DNA from: Rehmannia glutinosa
Taxonomy: Eukaryota; Streptophyta; Magnoliopsida; Lamiales; Orobanchaceae
Reading direction: 5' to 3'
Assembly (NCBI GenBank): GCA_016081115.2
Contig: JABTTQ020003456.1
Location: 372,001-436,000, forward strand
DNA length: 64,000 nt
This document shows, in pieces, positions 1 through 11,641 of the stretch. The translations under genes were made by a program, and so were the position numbers. Within the stretch, counting starts at the first letter, position 1; every line of letters begins with the position of its first letter. The notes beneath the pieces are model-generated. The model was not told the origin of the DNA and ran no database searches. It saw only the letters and a program-made list of their open reading frames with translations.

Positions 1-2004
1 TTTCAATGATGTTCAAATGTTCGTAAGCCCATGTGAGATTTTGAAAGGAAAACCACCGATGAGAATTGATCTTGCTAAAATGCCGAGGATTGGGGTTATC
101 AAGAAATACGCTAAGGATGAGAGGGAATTGTGGTGGGTTGATGTTCCGGGGTTCAATATATCCCACGCGGTGAACGCGTGGGAAGAAGACGGTGGGGATA
201 CGTTGGTGGTGGTGGCGGCTAATAATTCATTAGTCGAACATACGTTGGAGAGATTGGATTTGGCGGAGGTGAAAATGGAGGAAATCAGAATAAGTGTGAA
301 GATGAAGGAGATTTTGTCGAGGCGTCAATTGTCGACCAGAATTCTCGACATGCCGGCTATTCATCCAGCCTATGTCGGAAAGAAGAACACGTAACTATCT
401 AACCTCTTAATCCCTTTAAATTTTTGACTAATTCTTCTTTTAATTTAATAATATAATAAACAGAAAAATACGTTCAAACCGATTCACTGAAATAATAGTT
501 AATTTCAATACCCCGTCAAAAATAATATTTCCCCTCTATTTCTTTTCACACAATACGCTCGGTTTCATATATAATTTTTAATTAAAAATAGATTTTGTTC
601 TTGAGTAGAATTAGAATTTGAAGAAAAAAAACATTTCTCTTATTTTTTTAGTACAATTTTAAAAGCAAAAGGCCATTTGAACTTTTTATTTTAGTTTTTG
701 GGAGGAGTCTAAAAATAACTTAATTAAATTTGTGTAGACTTATGTAAAATTTGGGCCCCTTAAAATTGGGGGTCCTAGGCCGTCGCTCTTATTCACTACC
801 TTTAATTAGGACCGACCCTCATTCTATTAAGCTTTCAAATCCTTGAAAATAGGTTCTGCGAAAGATAATTAATTATTTGATATTTTATTTGCAAAGAAAT
901 TAAGTCAATTTTATAAGTCAATATCAACAATCGATAGTAAGTCCTGGAAAACAAATACGAAAATTGCATATAAGAAAAGTCCAGCAAATATGCAAAATTA
1001 GTATTCTGGTGTCAATAATAGTCATTTTTGAAAGTTCAATTTATCTCTGTAATTAGTAAGAAGGTTCATTTCTAAAAAAAAAAAAACAAAATTATAATAA
1101 TAAAATAAGAAGGCTCGGGTAGAGTTTTACGAAAAGTTTTAAACTAACCGGGTTTTATCATTGTGAAATACAACTTTTGGATTTTTATGGCCAAATTACT
1201 TATGTTAACTTCCTCATACCAAAAAGCTATTACATTTTCAAGTCATGTGCATTTCGAGTAAAAATATCCGATCAGTTTTTAAATTTCTAACGTCTAAATC
1301 AAGTGTATTGGAACCAATGACCTCCACCCCCTCCAAAAAAAAACTTTATAATGTCATAAAATTAATATAACTATTTTATATATAATTAATTACTAGATTT
1401 ATAAATTTTTCACATGTAAAATTTTAATTCTTGCCATGCTGAAAAATATAAAAACACCTCTTTATTTACTACTTTTAAGAAAAAACTAAATTTCGCCCTC
1501 CTAATTTTCATTTTCTGGCTTTCCCTGATTGGAACATCACATGAAACTGAAAATGGAATAGAAGATGCAAACAGATAATATAACAAGTCAAGAACATATT
1601 CAATAGTGGATTTATAATATCTTCTTCCATGATTTTTATACATATACAGGTATGTATACGCCACTCAAGTAGCTCCACCGATGATAAATGTAGGATTGGT
1701 GAAGATTGATTTATCATTATCTTCAAACGATTGTGTAGTGGCAAGCCGCATGTATGGGTCAGGCTGCACGGGCAACGAACCATTTTTCGTGCCAAGGGAG
1801 CCAAATGATCCAAATGGAGATGAGGATGATGGTTTTGTAGTGGTATATGTACATGATGAGAATACCCAAGAGTCCAAGTTCTTGGTAATGGATGCCAAGT
1901 CTCCCACACTTGAAATTGTTGCTGCTGTTAAGTTACCTGGGAGGGTGCCCACTGCCTTTCATGGGCTATTTGTGAGTGAAAGTCAACTCAACAAACTATC
2001 ATAA
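1..2004 (+). CDS. CCD4: Carotenoid cleavage dioxygenase, CCD4-like, 5' partial, two exons
   Basis: The gene enters from the left edge in frame 2 and is spliced: exon 1..390, GT-AG intron 391..1649, exon 1650..2004 ending TAA. Joining the exons (phase 2) gives NTYVYATQVAPP, which fits the conserved segment after NPAYVGKKN in the family. Visible family motifs are VPGFNISHAVNAWEEDGG, holding the third iron-ligand histidine, EHTLERLDL, CTGNEPFFVPRE, ESKFLVMDAKSP and FHGLFV with the fourth iron-ligand histidine. The first two histidines lie off the window. The family are non-haem iron enzymes cleaving carotenoid double bonds; CCD4 members act in plastids. CCD4 is preferred over NCED because of the intron and the wording of the C-terminus, but subfamily assignment is by eye. 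No stop or frameshift is seen in the roughly 248 codons present, so the gene may be intact. Confidence 0.88.
391..1649 (+). other. Intron of the CCD4-like gene
   Basis: The intron starts GTAACT and ends ATACAG, is about 1.26 kb and strongly A+T rich. Reading through the donor gives an immediate TAA, so the apparent stop at 392-394 is intronic. No clear transposon or RNA gene is seen inside it. Confidence 0.85.
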
Positions 2005-2788
2005 TTTATCCCTTATATTTCTGAAGGAACCATAGATGATTTATGGGCATGATTGTATTTTAATTTTTATTGTAACTTTTAATTTATACCAAACTTAATT
2101 TGGAGGAGTTTATTTGTGTGTTTTCTCATTGCAAGCTTGTATGTTTGTGTGCGATGTAAGCACCTTGTGTTCATAGATTCTTATTTTATGAAGAAATAAA
2201 ATTGGAAGAGATTTCAGAGAGAATCCTGAAAGCGATAAATGTTGTTGTTTAACTAATTGACCGGAAAAAATCCTCTCTCTACTCTTTCTCTCCTCCCACT
2301 CTCTAAAAAAACCCAAACCCTAAAATTTTAAACCCCTCCCCCTCCCTCCCCAGTGGCTGCCCCCCTTCCCCTCCTCTCCTCCTTCCCCTTCTCTTCCTCC
2401 TCCTCCTCCCCTTATCCCCTCCTCCCCAACCATGTTTCACATGGAGGCCAATGAAGGCATATCTTTTGTGTTATCCGGAGGTGATCGGATTCTCCGATCG
2501 AGAGTGGAGGCAAGTCAGAGATCGGAGCTACAAAGAGGAGAGTTGGAGCCGGGTAGGTGATGGGTTGCGGTTGAAGATCGGGTGAGGGAGAGGCATTTTT
2601 CATTTCTTTTTTTCGATTTTTCTGTTTTTTTTTTTTTTGTTTTCTTTATTTTTTAGGTTGATTTGCGAAAAGCGTAGGCGGTCAGTTATTTCTGTCTTGC
2701 AGTGCGTGAAGTAGCTCGTGCCCAGATTTGTTCGAGTTGGGTAGTCTCCCTTGAGGAGTGCCTTAGTCCTCCTTTCGGAGGTGGTTTA
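2005..2788. other. 3' flank with a pyrimidine-rich block
   Basis: No convincing gene is seen. About 2270-2430 is almost pure C/T on the + strand, followed by an unrelated GA-rich stretch. It resembles the leader of a captured gene fragment, but no exon could be recognised. Confidence 0.4.
2195..2200 (+). terminator. Putative poly(A) signal of the CCD4-like gene
   Basis: AATAAA lies 190 bp after the stop codon in an A+T-rich 3' region, at a plausible distance for a plant poly(A) signal. Placement is inference; plant signals are loose. Confidence 0.35.
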
Positions 2789-4249
2789 GGGCGCGATTGG
2801 ATGTACTTTCATTTTGGTAGAGAATAGTGAAATAAAATTTTGGAGAAGTTAATAGTAAAATTTTGAGAGTGTGAATGGATATGTAATGATGACATTTGAT
2901 GTGATGTTTTTTGTTAAGGAGAATTGTGATTGGATATGGGATTTTTTTTGTGTTTGGATGTGATGTTTGTATTTAAATATTGTAGAAAAAAGTATTGTTG
3001 AATCCTAGGGGTGTTAATTTTGGGTTGGGTCCAAGTTCGTGGGTCCGCGTTTGCAGGTTCGCGTGTTAGAAATAGTCGATCTAGACCCGACCTATTTAAT
3101 TATTCGTGTCAAAATCTTGAACCCAGACCCGACCTACTTATTTCACATGTAATCCAGACCGAGCCTCTTAACTCATCTAATAAAATTAATTTTATATACA
3201 TTTAATAGTTTTAACCAAATTGACTATGTTTTTTTTTATAAATCAATCACTATCACACATTATTCGATCAATAAAAAATATCACAATTGATAACATACAA
3301 AAAGAAATAGCATAATTGCATAAATAACATAACATACTAATCATATTTTGATGACAATATTAAAAAAAAAACTTGCATAATAATAACAATTACATAATTA
3401 ATAAGGTTTTAATATTTGAGTTTTAAAGATATGTCTTGTTTGTTGTTTTTTCTTATAATTAACTATTTACTTAATTTTCTTTCAAACGGGTTAAACGGAC
3501 CATAGTAGGTTAACCCCTGTTTAATTGATGATTATTCGGGTTCGACCCAATTTTGACCTGCACTCACGATAAGTCCGGACCCATACCCATTAATTTCATG
3601 TTAGGTTCGAGTTGAATTTGCATACCGGGTCCAAAATTGAGACCCCCATATCATTATAATTGTATGATTATGCCAAATCAATTTTATCAATACATGCAAT
3701 AAGAATGCATTGGTCATTATGCAGAATCGTGTCATTTTTATATTTAAATATAATCTTTAAGTTGGATTAGGTGTCACTTAAATTGAATTAGACTGTAACA
3801 ATGGCCAAAAATATTTACGATCAGTTTGTTTTATTAATTATGAAAATTTTCCTACTTGACATCAGTATATCTATTCATATTATAAATGAACGCATAAACT
3901 CATATCAATTAATTAGCGAATGTAGTGCAAATCCCTGTATGTTGTGTTTTGAATTTTCAATGCTGAATATGCATATATGTAAGTAGAGGAGTAAAAAAGA
4001 GTAAGTGGACACAGTTGAAAATATTAAAAAGACTGCAAAAGAAATTGTGATAAGACAATTCACTGGGTCTACTTTCACAGATGTGTCAGAAAAGTAGAAG
4101 ATTTGTAAATGAAAACAGTAATATCTAAGGAGTGATACAATATTATTTCCCCAAAAAAACTCTGTTCAGTCATATCCAACCGCCTACTCATGCCATTTTC
4201 GTTAAACTAGCGGAAATTTCTCATTTTTCACCCACATCCAATCGCCACC
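2789..4249. mobile_element. Non-autonomous PIF/Harbinger-like DNA transposon, 1.46 kb
   Basis: The ends are inverted: GGGCGCGATTGGATGT on the left against GGTGGCGATTGGATGT read inward from the right (14 of 16 match). Both ends are flanked by TTA (2786-2788 and 4250-4252), the 3-bp target duplication typical of PIF/Harbinger and Tourist elements. Further subterminal copies of ATTGGAT-like words occur near both ends. No transposase reading frame is present, so it would depend on an autonomous relative. A second inverted-ended element appears to be nested inside. Confidence 0.65.
3008..3647. mobile_element. Nested element with inverted GGGGTGTTAATTTTGG ends, class unclear
   Basis: The left end GGGGTGTTAATTTTGG and the inverted right end GGGGTCTCAATTTTGG match apart from two bases, and both are followed by GGGTC/GACCC-rich sequence. 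Ends of this type occur in plant hAT-like MITEs. No clean target duplication was found, so class and exact borders are uncertain. Confidence 0.4.
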
Positions 4250-4252
4250 TTA

Positions 4253-4859
4253 GTTTTCTTTTGCTTTGTGTTTTTTTTTAGTTGTTTCTTGTTTTGCTCC
4301 CTCGATTTACGGTGGTTTTACCTCTCGTACGAAGTTCTCCCCTTAACATGTATCAATGTATGTATGTTCAAGGTGGCCATTTTGCCAGTTGACAGTTTAA
4401 GTTTTATTTTGTTAATGTATAAAAGTTCTATCGTTTCGGAAAAAAAAAAACAAAACCAATTGACCGAAAATCAGATAGTTCCAATAAAGTGGTGCCTAGT
4501 TTTAAAGTTTGGCATAATAGACTTGGTCATATTTCAAGAAATGTGATTTAAAAAGTTCTTGTTTCAGTACTTATAGAATAAAAAATAATATTTTTCTTCA
4601 AATTATACGGATAGATCACCAATAGCTTTTAAATAATTACCAACAAAAATACTGTCTAGGTATTTACCTAAAGTTTTAAAATTTTGTACGTAAATGTTTT
4701 ACCTACAATTTACAGTTATTTTAATACTTACCTACATAATTTTTTTTTAAGTAAATTGACCTTTTCTGGGAGTGATTAGCATTTGCAAATATCATTGAAA
4801 TACAACAGGCAATTTGAGATCCATATGATCACGCCCCGGTAGAAGTTCATTTGTGTGTT
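4253..4859. other. A+T-rich spacer, nothing recognised
   Basis: The stretch separates the PIF-like and Mutator-like elements. Short open frames have no recognisable homology or codon structure. Confidence 0.5.
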
Positions 4860-4868
4860 TTTCTCATG

Positions 4869-6216
4869 CACAAAAACTCTGTCAGGACCGTCTAACGGGT
4901 CGACTGTTAAACGGATCGACCGCGGATCCGGTGGCATTTGCGTAATATTAACAAAGTGGTGTTTTAGTGGTTTTCGGGAGTATCGGTATTAGCGATCCTT
5001 ATGAAATGTATTAGTCGTCCTTCTAAAAAGTATTATAGGTCTTCGAAATGTATTAGTAGTTGCTCAAGAGTTTTTTAGTATTTCTCCTAAATATACTCTT
5101 GAAATGTATTAACAATCCCTCAAAAAGTATTAGTAGTTCCTCAAAAAAGTATTAATAGTTCCTTGAAATAAATTAAAATTTTCTCCGAAATGTATTAGAT
5201 CAAATTTACGAAAAGTATTAGTCGTCCTTCTAAAAAGTATTAGCGATTCTTCCAAATGTATTAGTAGTTCCCCGATTATAATTAAATTTTTCTCCGAAAT
5301 GTATTAGCTGTCCTCGAGAAAAGTATTAGTTGTCCTTCTAAAAAGTATTAGCGATTCTTCTGAATTGTATTAGTAGTTCCATGAAGAGTATTTTAGTATT
5401 TCTCATGAATATACTTCCAAAATGTATTAGTAGTCCCTCAAAAAAGTATTAATAATTCCTCGAAAAAGTATTAGTAGTTCCCTTGAATATAATTAAATTT
5501 TTCTCCCGAAAAGTATTAGTTGTCCCTCGAAAAAGTATTAGTAGTTTCTCGAAAAAAGTATTAGTAATTTTCTAGAGAGTATTTTAGTAGTGCTCATGCA
5601 AAGTATTAGTTTTTCTTATAAAATGTATTAGTATTTCTCCATAAAAGTATTAATTGATATTAATATTTGTATCATTTAGTGCTTCGTCTTCAAATACCAT
5701 GTTACTGCAATACTCATTCTTTTTTACTTCTACTCTCTATCCTCTCTTTATCAACTTTTTTCTCCTGTAAGTACCTTCAAATGTCCTTCTCTCTATCCAA
5801 CTTTCATTTACATTTACTTATTATATTAGTAAATGTACAACCAACTTCATTACCAATCACAATAACAATACCCATGGTTAGAAAATAAACAATAATTTAA
5901 CAATACCACCAAAGTCAACACATGAATTTTTCCTCAATAGGTTTGTTGTGCCATGAAACCTCCACCACGAGCTTTAATTTTTTTGATATGTCTCAGCTTT
6001 TTCTCCTTTCAAAATTACGGAACCAATTTCTTCTTTAATTCTAAAGGTGAATGTCGGAAAGGGGAGATGGGAGATAGAGACGAAAGGGGAAGGGAAAGAA
6101 ATTGATTTAGGGGTTAGGACAGAGAATGGGGGCATACTTGATTGTTGGTTGGATCGGGTCTTTTGGGGCTCCGTCTAACAATTAGATCCGTTAGACCGCC
6201 TAACAGAGACCAACTC
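4869..6216. mobile_element. Non-autonomous Mutator-like element (MULE), 1.35 kb
   Basis: A 9-bp direct repeat, TTTCTCATG, lies at 4860-4868 and 6217-6225 and flanks long imperfect inverted ends. Both share CTCTGTYAGG followed by GTCTAACGG and TGTTARACGG when read inward. Long terminal inverted repeats with 9-bp duplications are the hallmark of Mutator-like elements. No MURA-type transposase is present; the interior is mostly a degenerate tandem array. Confidence 0.72.
4985..5660. repeat. Degenerate tandem array built on AAAGTATTAGTAGTTCC
   Basis: About 20 or more copies of a roughly 25-30 bp unit follow one another. Each contains (A/T)GTATTAGT followed by a GTTCCTC-like spacer. Unit length and sequence drift, so it is a degenerate minisatellite inside the Mutator-like element. 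Confidence 0.75.
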
Positions 6217-6225
6217 TTTCTCATG

Positions 6226-6521
6226 ATATAGATAAATCCATTTTTTCCAAACTAATTGTAAAATATTTATGGTTCACGTTAACTATTTAATTTAATCAAA
6301 AAATAGTCGAATATAATTAATGACAACAAGAAAATATTCGAGTAACACGAAGACAATTAATTGCATAATTAGCAAGAAGAATTAAATATTAAAAAAAAGA
6401 ATTGACTATTTTATAAACAACTTGAGCAACTCAACTAAAAAGTAAAATACGGAATACCAAAATTGACATAGTTCGATGGAATGTGGCGAATGTGAGGCTT
6501 TTTGACATGGTATTGCCAATT
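6226..6521. other. A+T-rich spacer downstream of the UGT remnant
   Basis: No gene is seen. The missing C-terminal half of the UGT gene (PSPG box region) is not here. Confidence 0.5.
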
Positions 6522-6909
6522 TCAAATCAAATTGACAAAATGTTCCTTATAGTCATCATTTAGCCACTTCATGATCTCCTTATCATCATCATAATCATTA
6601 TAATTAGCATCCACAACAAGTGGACCAGTGTGTACTATTTGTTTCTTGGACAAAACAGAGAGATAATCAATGTACTTCTCTTCAACTTCCCTAGAGCTCT
6701 TCACCAAAACAATATCATTAGACATTGTTAAGGTCCCAAATGCAAAATCATCTTCATCACCATCTTTTATGTTTTGCGCAACGCCAGGATCACTCATGTC
6801 GATCCACTCGTGGTCCTTTAGATATATAGCCGAGTAAGGGAAAGGCAAACCGATCCCCATTGTATATGTTATGTTAACTGGCCCATTGTTGTGCTGGTTC
6901 ATTACAATA
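6522..6909 (-). pseudogene. UGT94-like glycosyltransferase, middle part (downstream half of the split gene)
   Basis: The - strand frame contains LPFPYSAIYLKDHEW, then SNDIVLVKSSREVEEKY, IDYLSVLSKK and TGPLV. This matches the middle of plant UDP-sugar glycosyltransferases of the UGT91/94 type (family knowledge), including the loop before the sugar-donor domain. It stops at KEHFVNLI just after the KWLN motif, so the C-terminal PSPG donor-binding box is missing and the gene is not functional. Its 5' side ends at the CAATA duplication (6905-6909). Joining it there to the half at 61317-61785 restores an uninterrupted frame reading HHVYTIVMNQHNN, which shows that both are one gene. Confidence 0.82.
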
Positions 6910-6939
6910 TGAGTAAGCCCAATGTTCAGCAGCCTAAAG

Positions 6940-7513
6940 TGATGACACCCGAGCCGAGTTGGCAACAAATTAATCCACGTGGCCATTCAGCACATGGATG
7001 CATGGGACCCGCAAGCCAGCGAGGACCGACCTGGTGAGGTCAGCAACCGACCTGATGACGCCATGAATTGGGCTCGGTTGCCTGAGCCCAATCTTGGAGG
7101 GAAATTTAAAAGGATAACCATCCAGTTAAGAAAGACTAAGTATATCATTAACATGAATAAGCTGACACTTGTCAACACGTCAACCAGATGAGTCGACAAG
7201 TGGCAAACACTTGGCCTGCATGCGTACTCAGCGAAGGACAAGTGTCACTTTTTAATTATTTAAATGCTAAGTGTAATAGTAGATATTAAAAGCCCACTAA
7301 TGAGATGGGTATAAATAGGGCCTCATTTATGAGGAAAAGGACAAGAGAGAGAAAACACTTGTAAACACAATGCTGTAAGAAAAACCGACCAGAACTTTCG
7401 GCTCGGAAATATATATTAAAAGGCAGAATTAGCCCTGAACTAAGGCTTATTTCCATTTATACATAACACATCTTTACATATTTTTGGCTTGTTGACCAAA
7501 ACGCACGTCAACA
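6940..7513 (+). repeat. 5' LTR of D
   Basis: Direct repeat of 60007-60580, 574 bp in both copies, TG...CA ends. Confidence 0.93.
7310..7317 (+). promoter_or_regulatory. TATA box of the D 5' LTR
   Basis: TATAAATA followed by GGGCC and a short purine-rich leader. The same word is at 60377-60384 in the 3' LTR. It marks the probable U3/R border. Confidence 0.7.
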
Positions 7514-7514
7514 A

Positions 7515-7532
7515 ATTGGCGCTAGAAGGAGG
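7515..7532 (+). promoter_or_regulatory. Primer binding site of D
   Basis: ATTGGCGCTAGAAGGAGG lies one base after the LTR end, the position expected for tRNA-primed minus-strand synthesis. The priming tRNA was not identified. Confidence 0.6.
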
Positions 7533-7589
7533 GCCCGTTTAGGTCCAGTCCAAATTCCAAGCTAAGTCACGTAAAGTCAGGTAAAACTT

Positions 7590-9033
7590 GTGTTTAACTT
7601 CTTTGAAGTAGACAAGATTAGTCAACAATCACGAAATGCCCGTCTAACCGAGGAACAACACCTAAACAATCAAACTGGCCAAACTACCAATGGCCAGAAC
7701 GTGCCCCCGACCGAAACAGGGAGCGCGACTTTACTTCCCCTCGCCCAGCTTATAGCTGACCCCACTTTTGTCCAACAGATGAATCAGCTAATCTCTCAAA
7801 TGCTCGCTACCACTAACTCACAAACACATCCTCCACCACCAGTAAATACTCACCCCCTTAACCCCCTATAAATATTAATGTCAACCCTCATATCCCTGCG
7901 CCTCCTCGTGAGGAGGGCCAGGTAGCCAGTTCTGGCAATGAACAGCGTGGTCGCCATGATAGAAGACGACCGCGCGAAGACAACGAAGAACAAGCCGCGT
8001 GGCAGAATCACAACCGGAGTCTACACGTCATCGCCGCGCCCGCTTTGTTTTTGCAGGACGACTAGGAGATGATCCTCCTCACCCAACCCGATCAATAAGT
8101 TCCAGGCTACGGTTTCTGGATGAAAGGGAGCCGGCTAGGGCCAATCAAACTCAAGGTCCTAGTTTGCTGGAGGAGCGAGAGGCGGGAATCTTGCACCTCC
8201 GCCGCCGTTTGAATGAACTGGAGGGCGGCCCCGAAGAGGCTCAGTGTCAACGGCCGCACCAGGTAACTAACCGGCCTTCAGTCGTATCACCTTTTACTTC
8301 TAGTATCTTATCAACTCCGCTGCCACCGAAGCTCAAAATCCAACAGGTCAGTCTATACAATGGCGAGACCGACCCCACAACGCACATCCACAAATATTTG
8401 GCGTGGATGGAGCTTTATAGCCCTAGCGATGCTATTCTCTGTAGGGCGTTCCCGCTGACGTTGGGCGACTGAGCCCATCGATGGTTCAGGACCCTGCCGC
8501 AAGGCTCCATTCGGTCCTGGGGTGATGTGGCCCCCGCATTTACAGCATATTTTCTCACTTGTAAAGTCCGAGCTGCACCAAAAGATTCCCTTGTAAATAT
8601 TAAACAGGGAAATAATGAGTCCTTAAAGAGTTATATAGCTCGGTTCAACAAACAAGTTCGTGAAATGGAACCGGTGTCAGACGATGCCATTCTGATTGCA
8701 GCCATGGCCGGCCTCGCCCCCGAGACATGGTTTAATTATTCTATCCATGAATCGGGGGAAACCTCGTATCAAGAATTCCTTATCCGCGCAGAGCGCCACA
8801 TCTGCGCGGAGGAAGCTATGGCTAGTCAGCGTCCCGAGCAGAAGGAAGGGGGCATGAAGAAGGATGGGAAGAAAGAACCCGCTACAGGATTGGGGTCGGG
8901 ATTCACGTTATTTTCGGAGAGCCCGACCACCGGATATAAGGCTCGCCAGGAAGTGCGAGCCGAGGTTGCTGCGCTAAGGAGTACCTTGACCCACACTCCT
9001 TCAGCAATATGGAACGACATACAAGGCCTTTGA
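7590..9033 (+). pseudogene. gag: gag of element D
   Basis: An N-terminal part (from 7590, with LIADPTFVQQMNQLISQ) is followed after a frame change by the capsid-type gag domain: VSLYNGETDPTTHIHKYL, FPLTLGD, AHRWFRTLPQGSIRSW, NESLKSYIARFNKQV and MAGLAPETWF. These are the standard motifs of plant gypsy gag (retrotransposon gag family). An in-frame TGA at 8470-8472 sits where an arginine CGA is plausible, consistent with C-to-T decay of a methylated CpG. A further shift near 9010-9033 moves the frame into the protease region. The product would form the virus-like particle and bind genomic RNA. Confidence 0.85.
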
Positions 9034-9800
9034 GGCTGGAGCCGACTAAATTGGATGCGCGGAGGTATTGTGCCTATCACAAATATTGTGCCTATCCCAA
9101 ATCGATAGGCCATGACACAGATGAATGCCGAGACCTTATTAGGGAAATCATGCGCATCATTCAGAAGGGCGATTTGAGGAGATACGTCCACGAATTACCG
9201 CCCCCACCAGCGCTCGCTCTAGGTGTGAACCCGGAGCAATTAACGAATCCCGCTCTCTTACCACTGTCGCCGAATGAAAATCAAGGTAGGGAGATCCTAA
9301 TGATGTCCAGTAGAATCAACACTAATGCGGCTGAGGATAGCCGCTCGAATCAAAAAAGGAAAGCATATATCATGCAGGCTGCCCATGCGGAAAGGAAAGT
9401 TCGGGTGGCCGAGATCAGAGAAGTCCAACCAACAGGTCGTTTCGTCTTCTCGGACGTTGATGCTGACCAGGTGGTCCACCCCCACTCCGACTCCCTGGTC
9501 ATTACCGCACCGATCTTGGGCATCCCAGTCCACAAAATTTTAATCGACTCAGGGAGTTACTCGTCGGTGATCTATGTTCGAGCTTTCAGGAGGTTGAACG
9601 TGGACAATAGTTATATTCGTCCATGCAATGACAGTATTTTGGGCTTTGGTGGAGGAAGAATAATCCCGCTTGGGGAGGTTGACCTGCCCATCCAAATGGG
9701 ACAGAGATTGCATAAACGAACCGTCATCACCACATTCAAAATAATCAACCCTGATTCGAGTACAATGCAATTATCGGAAGGCTATTGCTTTATCATTTGA
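9034..9800 (+). pseudogene. Zinc-binding segment and aspartic protease of element D
   Basis: The frame contains RRYCAYHKY followed by GHDTDEC, a degenerate form of the C-x-x-H...H-x4-C segment that ends gypsy gag, with a small internal duplication (CAYHKYCAYPK). Then comes the retropepsin-like active site ILIDSGSYSSVIY and the flap-side motif ILGFGGG. The protease would cut the gag-pol polyprotein. The frame ends in a stop at 9798-9800 and the linker to the reverse transcriptase continues in other frames. Confidence 0.8.
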
Positions 9801-10048
9801 AAGCAGCCATTTTAATAATTTACTTTGGTATGAAGTTTTCGACCCCGGATGGAGAAGCCATCCATAAGGAGAATCAGAGGGAGTCGCGGGAGTGCTCTCT
9901 CAAACTCCGACCAGTGGAGATTAATGTAATAGAACAAGGGGAAACCAGTGAGACGGTGAAGGATAACCCAGGAGAAGGAAAAAGATCTGAGCAGGATGAG
10001 TTGGTTGTTCTGGAGAATGATCCAGGCAGGTGACCTGGAAAAGAACCA

Positions 10049-11640
10049 ATGGTGGAGGATGAGAAAGAAGAAATGGAGCCGGGAAGCAAGTCGGTGATTG
10101 AAGACGAGCTACCCTTACAGAAAAAAGAGGGGCAGAGTAAAAAGAGAAAACATGCGAAACCAATTGAGCAGGTTGACACGGTTGACGTTGGTGGGCAGAA
10201 TGGGGGACGCCAATTACGTATTGGCCATGACCTCCCAGAGCCATTTCGGATGGAGCTAATCGAATTTCTGGGAAATAATCTCGATGTCTTTTCATGGATA
10301 CACTCCGATATGTCAGGAATTGATCCTAAACATGCCTGTCATCGTCTTAATATCGACCTGACATTCCACCCAGTTATTCAAAAAAGGCGCAAGCTTAGCC
10401 CCGACAGGCAGGTCGCCCTGGAGGCCGAAGTCAATAAATTACTTGATAACCAGTTTATCAGGGAAGCCTTATACCCGATGGGTGGCCAAACCTGTATTAG
10501 TAAAGAAAAGCAATGGCCAATGGCGCCTCTGTGTGGATTTCACCGACCTCAACAAGGCATTCCCCAAGGACAGTTATCCATTGCCAAATATCGACTACAT
10601 GGTAGATGCCACGACCGGACATGAGCTGCTGAGTTTCATGGATGCATACTCGGGCTACAATCAGATACGAATGCATTCGGACGACGAGGAAAATACGTCG
10701 TTTTTCTCCGCTCGCGGTGTCTACTGTTAGAGGATGATGTCCTTCGGGTTGAAGAATGCCAGTGCGACCTGCCAGAGGTTAGTTAATAAAATGTTTGACG
10801 AGATGATAGGTCGTACCATGGAAGTATATATGGACGATATGTTGGTGAAATCCTTGTACATATATGATCATCCTAATGATCTTAATAAAATATTTGTTGT
10901 TCTGAGAGAGTACAAGATGATGTTAAACCCGAGAAAATGTACATTTGGGGTTGGCTCGGGTAAATTTTTGGGTTATATGATTAGTCGAAGGGGGATCAAA
11001 GCTAACCCGGATAAAATAAAAGCCATCATTGATCTTGAACCCCCTAATTCAGTCAAGAGAGTACAAGGCTTAACAGGTCGATTAGCCACCCTTAAACGGT
11101 TTGTTTCACGGTCCACGGACAAGTGCAAACCCTTCCTTGAAATCATAAAGAAAAATAAGAACTTTGAGTGGACCGAGCAAGCACAATTTGCCTTTGAGTC
11201 ACTCAAACAGCATTTGGCCTCCATACCTTTACTACAAAAACCTACCCGTGGAGAAGACTTGTATTTGTATCTTGCGGTCTCCGAGTATGCCGTTAGCTCG
11301 GTACTGATTAGATTGGATAATTCTATCCAACATCCTATTTATTATACGAGTCAAGCATTGCACGATGCCGAGCTTCGATACCCGCCTATGGAGAAGCTGG
11401 CCTACTCACGATCATTTCGGAAATTTCGGAAACTTCGTCCGCATTTCCGGAGCACAAGATCGTGGTTCTGACCAACTATCCATTAAAGCAAGTATTGCAC
11501 CAACCAGACACTTCAGGTCGGATGATCAAATGGGCTGTCGAGCTCAGCCAATTCGACATTCTGTACGAGCCACATACAACAATTAAAGGACAAGCGTTGG
11601 CTGACTTCGTAGCCGAGTTCACACCTTCTATCCAGTGAGA
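10049..11640 (+). pseudogene. Reverse transcriptase and first RNase H of element D
   Basis: A Glu/Lys-rich linker leads to the RT start (SWIHSDMSGIDP, then HPVIQKRRKL). Motifs in order are KPVLVKKSNGQWRLCVDFTD, DAYSGYNQI, MSFGLKNASATCQRLVNK, and the catalytic YMDD at 10827-10838. The first RNase H follows with LDNSIQHPIYYTSQAL and, in a shifted frame, KGQALADFVAEF. Defects are a frameshift near 10480-10490, a TAG at 10729-10731 in place of the usual tyrosine of RGVYCY, and another frameshift near 11400-11420. The catalytic residues themselves are kept. Confidence 0.88.
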
Positions 11641-11641
11641 A

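Noticed and set aside
392..394. Premature stop in the CCD4-like gene
   Set aside because: It overlaps a GT splice donor at 391; splicing to 1650 restores the conserved protein.
2270..2430. G-quadruplex or promoter island in the C/T-rich block
   Set aside because: It is a simple pyrimidine tract without regular G-run spacing or a following gene.
4985..5660. CRISPR-like spaced repeats
   Set aside because: Units are degenerate, the spacers are not unique fixed-length sequence, and the context is a plant transposon.
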